Part shown: positions 15,774 to 22,375 of the stretch, piece by piece
How the letters are laid out: each line of letters starts with the position of its first letter
How positions within the stretch are numbered: position 1 is the first letter of the stretch
Assembly: GCA_012514355.1 (NCBI GenBank)
Contig: JAAZAL010000020.1
Coordinates: 1 to 22,375 of the forward strand
Direction: 5' to 3'
DNA: 22,375 bases
From: Candidatus Dojkabacteria bacterium
GTDB lineage: Bacteria; Patescibacteriota; Dojkabacteria; SC72
Program-made: the position numbers and the translations under genes
The notes under the pieces: generated by a model
What the model saw: the letters and a program-made list of their open reading frames with translations, nothing else
Database searches by the model: none
What the model was told of the DNA's origin: nothing

Positions 15774-16241
15774 TTACCATTTAAAGTGTGCAAATGCTTT
15801 ATTTGCTTCTGCCATTCTCTCTACATCCAACTTCTTCTTAAGAGCATCTCCCTCTTTGTTAAAGGCATTTAAAAACTCTGTCTCTAATAGTTTACTAAAT
15901 GGTTTCCCACTCTTATTTCTAGATATATCAACTAACCATCTTACTACCAAAGTCTCTTGTCTTCTAGGATTAACAGGAACTGGGACCTGATAGTTTGCTC
16001 CTCCAACTCTTCTAGATTTAATCTCTAATGCTGGTCTTACATTATCAATAGCTGTATGAACAAATTCGATAACTGGGGTCTTACTCTTCTCTGCGCCTGC
16101 TTCTATCGCACTGTATACTAATTCCTCTGCAATTGATTTCCTTCCTCCCTGCATAACCTTATTAATTAATCTCCCGATTACTTCATCATTATACTTTCTG
16201 TCTTTTGCTATTATTCTTTTTTTTGATCTCTTACCTCTCAT
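15774..16241 (-). CDS. rpsG: Ribosomal protein S7
   Basis: A 155-aa small-subunit protein that nucleates folding of the 16S rRNA 3' domain. Conserved blocks are visible: VMQGGRKSIAEELVY, VRPALEIKSRRVGGANYQVPVPV, RRQETLVVRWL and the C-terminal ANKAFAHFKW. It is full length. It lies 18 bp after rpsL and is last in rpoB-rpoC-rpsL-rpsG; fusA and tuf, which often follow, are not here. No Shine-Dalgarno is visible. Confidence 0.98.
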   Translation of the reverse strand: MRGKRSKKRIIAKDRKYNDEVIGRLINKVMQGGRKSIAEELVYSAIEAGAEKSKTPVIEFVHTAIDNVRPALEIKSRRVGGANYQVPVPVNPRRQETLVVRWLVDISRNKSGKPFSKLLETEFLNAFNKEGDALKKKLDVERMAEANKAFAHFKW

Positions 16242-16259
16242 TACTATTTATTAAAAATA

Positions 16260-16676
16260 TTATTCTTTCCCTGGTCTTTTAGCACCATATTTTGATCTGG
16301 CTTTCTTTCTATCTTTAACACCTGCAGTATCATATTTCCCTCTTACCACAATATACTTAACACCTGGCAAGTCTCTTTTTCTCCCAGCTTTTACCATTAC
16401 TACAGAGTGCTCCTGGAGATTGTGTCCCTCACCAGGTATATATGCAGTAACTTCCATTCCATTAGAAAGTCTTACTCTAGCAACTTTTCTTAATGCTGAG
16501 TTAGGCTTTTTAGGAGTCATAGTTTTAACTTGAATACATACAGCCCTCTTAAATGGGTTATTAACTTTTTTATACCTGTTTTTCAAGGGATTAAAATTTG
16601 TAGCTAAAGCGATATGTTTTGCTTTATCTATTTTCGCTTTTCTAGGTTTTCTAATTAATTGGTTTATAGTCGGCAT
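16260..16676 (-). CDS. rpsL: Ribosomal protein S12
   Basis: A 138-aa protein of the decoding centre. [17 protein letters not shown] and [16 protein letters not shown] are intact. The streptomycin-related Lys43 of E. coli corresponds to K56 and is kept, but Lys88 corresponds to R101 (GRKRDLPG where E. coli has GRVKDLPG). The next Asp (D102), the site that can be methylthiolated, is kept. The 13 extra N-terminal residues compared with E. coli are usual for many other bacteria. A TATAAT box lies 7 nt upstream of the ATG. Confidence 0.98.
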   Translation of the reverse strand: MPTINQLIRKPRKAKIDKAKHIALATNFNPLKNRYKKVNNPFKRAVCIQVKTMTPKKPNSALRKVARVRLSNGMEVTAYIPGEGHNLQEHSVVMVKAGRKRDLPGVKYIVVRGKYDTAGVKDRKKARSKYGAKRPGKE

Positions 16677-16683
16677 GGTTCGT

Positions 16684-16689
16684 ATTATA
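16684..16689 (-). promoter_or_regulatory. Internal -10 element for rpsL-rpsG
   Basis: On the - strand, a perfect TATAAT lies 7 nt before the rpsL ATG, in the 25-bp rpoC-rpsL gap. The -35 region is weak (TTAAAC at 17 bp). If used, the rpsL mRNA would have a 0-1 nt leader. Confidence 0.45.
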
Positions 16690-16701
16690 CAACAAAATCA
16701 A

Positions 16702-19700
16702 TTAAAGTTTAATCTCTTCGAGATTATTCATATCTGTAAGAATAGCTGTCTCTCCAGAAGGTATTCTTCTTCCAATTATTACATTCTCTTTCATACCTCT
16801 TAAGAAGTCAGTTTTACCTAATATTGCACTATTAGTCAATACTCTTACCTGCTCTTGGAATGACATAGCAGAAAGGAAACTCTCAGTATACAAAGCAGAT
16901 GCTTTAATACCTAATAGCTTAGGAGATACAAGCGCTTTCTTCTTGTCCTCTTCAAGTAAAAGATTATTCTTTACTTCAGAGACAAATCTGTTTACCATTG
17001 AGCCAACAAGATACTCTGTATCACCTGATTCTAAAACTCTTCCCAATCTTGCCATCTGTCTAATTATTACTTCAATATGGATATCATCAATAGATACTGC
17101 CTGCTCATTAAATACTTTCTGAACTTGATCAAGAATATATTTTTGGGCAACTAGCAGTCCAGCCATATCAGCAAGTTTCTTAGGATCAACTGCACCTGCT
17201 ACTAACTGGGTACCTGCTTCTATTTTATCTCCCTCGTTTACCAATATTTCAACATTAGGAAGAACAGATATGCTTTCTTCTGCCTTCATAGAGCCTGTTA
17301 ATGTAAGTATTCCTCCCTCAATCTTGGCAACAGCATCAAATGGGGCTTGCTTCTCCATACCTTCAGAATCAATATATATAACCTGACCTGCTTTTATTTG
17401 AGCTCCATCAGTTACTAATACGCTCTTAGCGTCAGATATTACAATATCTTTTTCCATCTTTTTTTCACCTACAATGAGGATGGTTGCTGAATCATCTTCT
17501 GCTCTTTCAATTTGAACCTTTCCACTAACGGTAGCAATATCTGCTTCTGCCTTTGGAGATCTTGCCTCAAAGAGTTCTTCAACTCTAGGTAATCCTTGAG
17601 TAATGTCTGTAGTTTGAACACCACCCTTGTGGAATGTCTGCATAGTCATTTGAGTTCCTGGTTCACCAATTGATTGAGCTGCAATTACACCAACTGCTTT
17701 ACCCATCTCTATTTCATTGCCGTTCTCAAGATTTAATCCGTAGCATTTTCTACATATTCCTAAAGGTGATTTACATAGTATTGGAGTTCTTACATATACC
17801 TCTTCAATTCCTTCATTTATTATCTTATCTGCCATTTCTCTTGTAATATGTTCATTCTTTGAAACCAATACCTCTCCTTTAGAATCCAAAATATCTTTAC
17901 TTACTACTCTTCCAAATATTCTCTTGTCAAAACCGGTTCTCCTATCATCACTCTTCTTAATAGCTAATCCTTCCCCTTCATACCCACAATCCTCTAATCT
18001 AACAATTACATCGTGAGCAACATCTACCAGTTTTCTAGTTAAATATCCTGAAGATGAAGTTCTAAGTGATCTATCAGCAATACCTTTTCTTCCACCATTA
18101 GCTGCTACAAAATACTCAAAAGCATTTAGTCCATCTCTATAGTTACCTTTAATTGGAAGAGGAATAGAGTTACCTCTAGAGTCTTTAACAATACCCTTAA
18201 TGGTAAGTACCTGTCTTGCTTGAATCTTTCCTCCATTAGCTTTGGACTCTACCATTTCATATACTGAATTATTCTTGTCTAGTTTACCCCAAGCTTCTTC
18301 TGCTAAATCAGTTGCAAAATCGTTCCACATTTCTGTAGAGATATTAATCTTCTCCTTTTCTGTTATTAATCCTTGAAGGTAGTTCTCTTGTAATTGAAGA
18401 TCTTTTTCCTCGACTTCCTTAATTCTGGTATTAACATCAAAGTTAACATTACAATCTTCCATACCAAAAGAGAATCCTAAATCAGTTGCATACTTAAAGC
18501 CCATCTCTTTTAGGTTATCTAAAAGTTCAACAACAACCTCCAAAGGATATCTATCTTTAATATCTTCAACAATTTGTGAAATCTTACTACCCCCAACTCT
18601 TTCATTTACAAATGTACATCCTTGAGGAAGTATGCTATTAAATATTACTCTTCCAACAGAGGTACTTACTACCTCTTGGTCGATTTTTACAAGAATTTCC
18701 TCGCTAATATCTATTAAATCTCTTTCGTATGCTTTAATTGCTAAATCATCTGAACCAAATATTCTTGGTTTTTCAACCTCATTTTTATCTGTCATGAGGT
18801 AAAAACCTAAGAGCATATCTTTAGATGGTATTGCTAAAACTTCTCCATTAGAGATGTTAACAATATTTTTAGATGCCATAATGTCTCTTTTAGCCTCTTC
18901 TAGTGCCTCTCCTGTTAACAAGAGATGAACAGACATTTGGTCTCCATCAAAGTCAGCGTTAAATGCTTTACATACTAATGGGTGTAATCTAATAGCTTCA
19001 CCTTCAACTAGTTTAGGATAGAAGGCTTGAATACTGTATTTATGTAAAGTAGGAGCACGATTTAGTAGTACTGGTTTACCCTTAATTACCTTTTCTAATA
19101 TATCCCAAATAATGTCTTCCTCTTCTTCAATCATATCTTTTGCTACTCTAACATTTGGTGCTAACTCTTGATCTAAAAGGTCATGAATGACAAAAGGTTT
19201 AAACATTTCTAAAAGAACAGACTTAGGAATACCACACTGGTCTAACTTAAGACTTGGATCCCCTACAATTACTGCACGACCAGAGTAGTCGACTCTTTTA
19301 CCTAAGAGGTTCTTTCTAAATATTCCCTTCTTACCTCTTAAATCGTCAGTTAATGATTGATATGGCAATCTCTTGCTATTCATCATTGGTTTAGATGGCC
19401 TATGTGAGTTATCAATTACAGCATCTACTGACTCCTGTAACATTCTCTTCTCATTTCGCAAGATTACATCAGGTGCTCCAATCTCTATTAATCTAGCTAA
19501 CCTGTTGTTTCTGTTAATAATTCTTCTATACAAGTCATTAAGGTCAGAAGTTGCAAACTTACCTCCCGGTAAAGGAATAATAGGCCTTAACTCTGGTGGA
19601 AGTACTGGAAGTATTTCTATTACCATCCAACTTGGGTCAATTCCGTTAATCTTAAAACCCTCTAAATACTGTATCCTTCTTATAGAGGCTAACTTTTTAT

Positions 19701-20610
19701 CCCCTTTCTCTTTCTTAACAGCTTTTCTAAGTTTTGTTAACTCTGCATCAATATCTAAATTCTGAAGTAATTTCTTAATAGCTTCAGCACCCATCATTGC
19801 ATTAAAGAAAAGTAAGTCTCTATCTTCCAAATCAATGTATTCATCCTCTGAAAGTACAGAACCAACATCAACCTTCTCAATAACCTGTTGAAGTTTAGAG
19901 TAAAAAGAATCCAACTCTTCTTCTCTCTCTGCATAATTCTTTCTTACTTTAGCAACACCCTGTTTCTTTTTATGTTCTAATTGGCTAAGCTTAAAATCTT
20001 TCCCCTCTTTCTTTTTCTTAGCATCTTTAATATCTGCATCATACATTGCCTCTGTAACTTTAAGCTCTTCCTCTAATTCCTTTTTAAGGTTTTCAATATC
20101 TTCTTTTCTTATTCCCTCTAACTTTGAAAGAGCCTCTTTTCTCTTCTCTGCTTCAATTTCAACTACCATATACCTTGTGTAGTATATTACTGAAAGAAGT
20201 TTCTTATGAGACATATCTAAAACGATAGACATTTTGTTAGGAATACCGTATGCAAACCAAACATGAGCAACAGGTATTGATAGTTTAATATGACCCATTC
20301 TCTCTCTTCTAACATCCTTTGTAGTTACTTCTACACCACACTTATCACATACTATCCCCTTATATCTAATCTTTTTATATTTCCCACAGTAACATTCATA
20401 GTTTTTTGTAGGACCAAATATCTTCTCACAGAAAAGACCATCTGGTTCAGCTCTAAAGGTTCTATAGTTGATAGTTTCTGCTTTTGTTACCTCTCCGTAT
20501 GACCAATCTAATACTTGATCTGGAGAAGCTAATGTTAATCTTATTGAATCAAAATCATCAAAAGAATCTTTGTGATAATGAGTACTCTTGTTATGATTGT
20601 TATTATTCAT
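16702..20610 (-). CDS. rpoC: RNA polymerase beta' subunit
   Basis: The 1302-aa catalytic subunit. The N-terminal zinc site has C73, C75, C88 and C91 (CYCGKYKKIRYKGIVCDKCG). The active-site Mg-binding NADFDGDQM is at 551-559, GEPGTQMTMQTFH marks the trigger-loop region, and a second zinc site uses CKSPLGICRKC. The active site comes about 90 residues later than in E. coli because of a highly charged, probably coiled-coil segment at about residues 152-250. The start ATG 20610 overlaps the rpoB end by 8 bp and is preceded by AGGAGG, the only strong Shine-Dalgarno I found in the window. Confidence 0.98.
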   Translation of the reverse strand: MNNNNHNKSTHYHKDSFDDFDSIRLTLASPDQVLDWSYGEVTKAETINYRTFRAEPDGLFCEKIFGPTKNYECYCGKYKKIRYKGIVCDKCGVEVTTKDVRRERMGHIKLSIPVAHVWFAYGIPNKMSIVLDMSHKKLLSVIYYTRYMVVEIEAEKRKEALSKLEGIRKEDIENLKKELEEELKVTEAMYDADIKDAKKKKEGKDFKLSQLEHKKKQGVAKVRKNYAEREEELDSFYSKLQQVIEKVDVGSVLSEDEYIDLEDRDLLFFNAMMGAEAIKKLLQNLDIDAELTKLRKAVKKEKGDKKLASIRRIQYLEGFKINGIDPSWMVIEILPVLPPELRPIIPLPGGKFATSDLNDLYRRIINRNNRLARLIEIGAPDVILRNEKRMLQESVDAVIDNSHRPSKPMMNSKRLPYQSLTDDLRGKKGIFRKNLLGKRVDYSGRAVIVGDPSLKLDQCGIPKSVLLEMFKPFVIHDLLDQELAPNVRVAKDMIEEEEDIIWDILEKVIKGKPVLLNRAPTLHKYSIQAFYPKLVEGEAIRLHPLVCKAFNADFDGDQMSVHLLLTGEALEEAKRDIMASKNIVNISNGEVLAIPSKDMLLGFYLMTDKNEVEKPRIFGSDDLAIKAYERDLIDISEEILVKIDQEVVSTSVGRVIFNSILPQGCTFVNERVGGSKISQIVEDIKDRYPLEVVVELLDNLKEMGFKYATDLGFSFGMEDCNVNFDVNTRIKEVEEKDLQLQENYLQGLITEKEKINISTEMWNDFATDLAEEAWGKLDKNNSVYEMVESKANGGKIQARQVLTIKGIVKDSRGNSIPLPIKGNYRDGLNAFEYFVAANGGRKGIADRSLRTSSSGYLTRKLVDVAHDVIVRLEDCGYEGEGLAIKKSDDRRTGFDKRIFGRVVSKDILDSKGEVLVSKNEHITREMADKIINEGIEEVYVRTPILCKSPLGICRKCYGLNLENGNEIEMGKAVGVIAAQSIGEPGTQMTMQTFHKGGVQTTDITQGLPRVEELFEARSPKAEADIATVSGKVQIERAEDDSATILIVGEKKMEKDIVISDAKSVLVTDGAQIKAGQVIYIDSEGMEKQAPFDAVAKIEGGILTLTGSMKAEESISVLPNVEILVNEGDKIEAGTQLVAGAVDPKKLADMAGLLVAQKYILDQVQKVFNEQAVSIDDIHIEVIIRQMARLGRVLESGDTEYLVGSMVNRFVSEVKNNLLLEEDKKKALVSPKLLGIKASALYTESFLSAMSFQEQVRVLTNSAILGKTDFLRGMKENVIIGRRIPSGETAILTDMNNLEEIKL

Positions 20611-22375
20611 TCTCAGAAACCTCCTGTGATTTTTTAGAAATTAATTCCATATTTAAACAGAGTGCGTTTAACTCCTTAATTAATACTTTAAAGGATTCTG
20701 GAACATTTACACTCTCAATTTTTTCTCCATGAATGATTGCTTTGTAAGCACTTGATCTACCCTTAATATCATCAGACTTAATGGTTAACATCTCTTGGAG
20801 TGCGTATGGAGCACCGTGAGACTCTAATGCCCAGACCTCCATTTCTCCAAATCTCTGCCCACCTCTTTGAGCTTTACCACTTAATGGTTGCTGAGTTACA
20901 GCAGTGTATGGTCCAGTAGATCTTGCGTGAACTTTCTCATCAGCAATGTGATGTAATTTAAGTACATATTTCATTCCTACTGTTACTTTACGTGGGAATT
21001 TCTTACCTGTTCTACCATCGTAAAGATCTGTTTTCTGCTCAATTTTGTAACCCTGTTTTTTCATTTCTCTCTCTAACCACTCCATATTTACATCCTCAAA
21101 GAGTGGGAATGCAAATTTCTCTTTTAATAATTTTGCATACAATCCAAAATGGACCTCTTCTGCCTGTCCCATATTCATTCTCTTTAAAAATGTAGGAGTA
21201 AGAACAATATCAACAGGCTGACCATCTGCCGTAAAAGGCATATCTTCAACTGGACGAATAGATGCTACTGTATTTTTGTCTCCATGCCTTCCAGATATCT
21301 TATCTCCATATCCTAATTTCTTTGTATCAGCTACCCATATCTTTACCTCCTCTAATACTCCAGGAGGCAATTTGTCTCCTTTGTTAGCGGAAAGTCTTTG
21401 AGTATGAATTACAATTCCCTCTTCTCCGTGAGGTAGTCTAAGTGAGTTATCTCTTACATCACTAGCTGACTCTCCGAAGATAGCTCGAAGTAATCTCTCT
21501 TCTGCGGTTAACTCTTTCTCTCCTCTTGGTGCAATAACACCAACAAGGATATCTCCTGCCTTTACTTTAACACCCTCTATCACTATTCCAGCCATATCTA
21601 ATTTCTGTAAAATTCTGTCATTAACATGAGGAATATCCGCAGTAATTAACTCTGGTCCTAATTCAGTATCTCTTACTTCAACCTTATGCTCTCTAATATG
21701 AACAGAGGTTAAGAGATCATCTCTAACTACTCTTTCAGAGATAACAACGGCATCTTCATAGTTGTAACCTTCATAAAACATTAAAGCTGCTCTAAGATTA
21801 ATACCTATTGCTAACTCTCCACCAACTGAGGTTGGACCATCTACTAAGACATCTCCCTTTTTAAATTTCTGTCCCTGCTCTACGGCAGGTCTTTGTGAGA
21901 AAGAGGTATTATCATTCGTTCTATAGAAGGATTCTATCTTGTAATCTGCAATTCCTTCTTTTTTGTACTTAACAGTTACCTTATTTGCATCAACATACAT
22001 AACCTCTCCATCATCTTTTGCAAAGACGCACCAATTAGATTGTCTTGCAACAATTTCCTCAACACCTGTACCAACTAATGGAGCCTCTTGTTTTACTAAA
22101 GGAACTCCCTGCCTTTGCATATTTGCTCCAGCTAAAGCCCTCATAGCTTCATCATGAGATACAAATGGAATTAATGCCATACCTAATCCTGCTTGCTGGT
22201 ATGTCAAAACATCTACATGATCAACCAGGTTAACATCTTCCAAGATAAAGTCTCCTAAATGTCTTGCTGGTACTAATGCCTCAAGGATATTGTTATGTTC
22301 ATCTGTATTTACAGAAGGGATACTAATATACATCTCCTCTTCATCTAGTGCATCTAAGTAATCAACCTCTTCTGA
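20603..22375 (-). CDS. rpoB: RNA polymerase beta subunit (N-terminus outside window)
   Basis: The frame is open to the window edge, so 590 C-terminal residues are visible. The internal Met at 22333 is not the start because SEEVDYLDALDEEE precedes it in frame. Conserved blocks include ALAGANMQRQGVPL, GYNYEDAVVIS, GDKISGRHGDK, RMNMGQ and QPLSGKAQRGGQRFGEMEVWAL. The rifampicin-binding clusters lie upstream of the window. In the usual GRHGNKG motif the sequence is GRHGDKN: the Lys is kept, the neighbours are changed. The coding end contains the Shine-Dalgarno of rpoC. Confidence 0.97.
   Translation of the reverse strand, partial: SEEVDYLDALDEEEMYISIPSVNTDEHNNILEALVPARHLGDFILEDVNLVDHVDVLTYQQAGLGMALIPFVSHDEAMRALAGANMQRQGVPLVKQEAPLVGTGVEEIVARQSNWCVFAKDDGEVMYVDANKVTVKYKKEGIADYKIESFYRTNDNTSFSQRPAVEQGQKFKKGDVLVDGPTSVGGELAIGINLRAALMFYEGYNYEDAVVISERVVRDDLLTSVHIREHKVEVRDTELGPELITADIPHVNDRILQKLDMAGIVIEGVKVKAGDILVGVIAPRGEKELTAEERLLRAIFGESASDVRDNSLRLPHGEEGIVIHTQRLSANKGDKLPPGVLEEVKIWVADTKKLGYGDKISGRHGDKNTVASIRPVEDMPFTADGQPVDIVLTPTFLKRMNMGQAEEVHFGLYAKLLKEKFAFPLFEDVNMEWLEREMKKQGYKIEQKTDLYDGRTGKKFPRKVTVGMKYVLKLHHIADEKVHARSTGPYTAVTQQPLSGKAQRGGQRFGEMEVWALESHGAPYALQEMLTIKSDDIKGRSSAYKAIIHGEKIESVNVPESFKVLIKELNALCLNMELISKKSQEVSENE
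20620..20625 (-). promoter_or_regulatory. Strong Shine-Dalgarno of rpoC
   Basis: AGGAGG lies 9 nt before the rpoC ATG, inside the last codons of rpoB. It decides the rpoC start and shows that the host ribosome probably keeps a functional anti-Shine-Dalgarno, although other genes here lack one. Confidence 0.75.

Overview
This is a 22.4-kb AT-rich bacterial chromosomal window with short intergenic gaps, standard stop codons (TAA, TAG and TGA all terminate genes) and almost no Shine-Dalgarno sequences. Several proteins are shortened or divergent: a 242-aa HrcA, a ComF-like protein without a PRPP loop, a MurJ-like protein lacking the usual arginines, and a large Wzy-like/TPR membrane protein. Together these suggest a Patescibacteria (CPR) genome. 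That assignment is an inference, since no rRNA gene is present; Dojkabacteria or Microgenomates would be guesses at a finer level.

Positions 1-3255 hold a diversity-generating retroelement (DGR), the most interesting part of the window. A reverse transcriptase with DGR hallmarks (GLPIGNLTSQ and YVDD motifs; 5' end outside the window) is followed by an Avd-like accessory gene split by a frameshift at an A7 run. A ~121-bp template repeat (TR, 1475-1595) follows, then a 280-bp spacer with two hairpins and a possible TR-RNA promoter, then the matching variable repeat (VR, 1879-1999). The VR forms the 3' end of a 441-aa, membrane-anchored, repeat-containing protein with a DUF1566/C-type-lectin-like C-terminus. 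On the target's coding strand, 23 of 26 TR/VR differences in the aligned core are at TR adenines, which is the signature of adenine-specific mutagenic homing. RT and avd lie on the + strand; TR and target lie on the - strand.

Positions 3269-7791 carry groES-groEL (- strand, CIRCE-type operator, strong sigma70-like promoter, terminator), preceded on the same strand by a murJ-like gene and a small membrane-anchored protein of unknown function. Positions 7825-8349 hold a lone + strand comF-like gene, convergent with a 763-aa polytopic Wzy-like/TPR protein (8353-10644). The hrcA-grpE-dnaK heat-shock operon (10721-13968, - strand) has its own CIRCE-type operator and promoter and a terminator after dnaK; dnaJ is not here. 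Divergent from hrcA, an L25/CTC-type gene and a family-2 glycosyltransferase run on the + strand, each with a -10 element almost touching its start codon.

Positions 15774-22375 are the conserved rpoB-rpoC-rpsL-rpsG block on the - strand, with the rpoB 5' end outside the window. The DGR therefore sits next to core housekeeping genes, not in an obvious phage or plasmid. It would diversify a surface-anchored binding protein, while the two CIRCE-controlled operons share HrcA as repressor.
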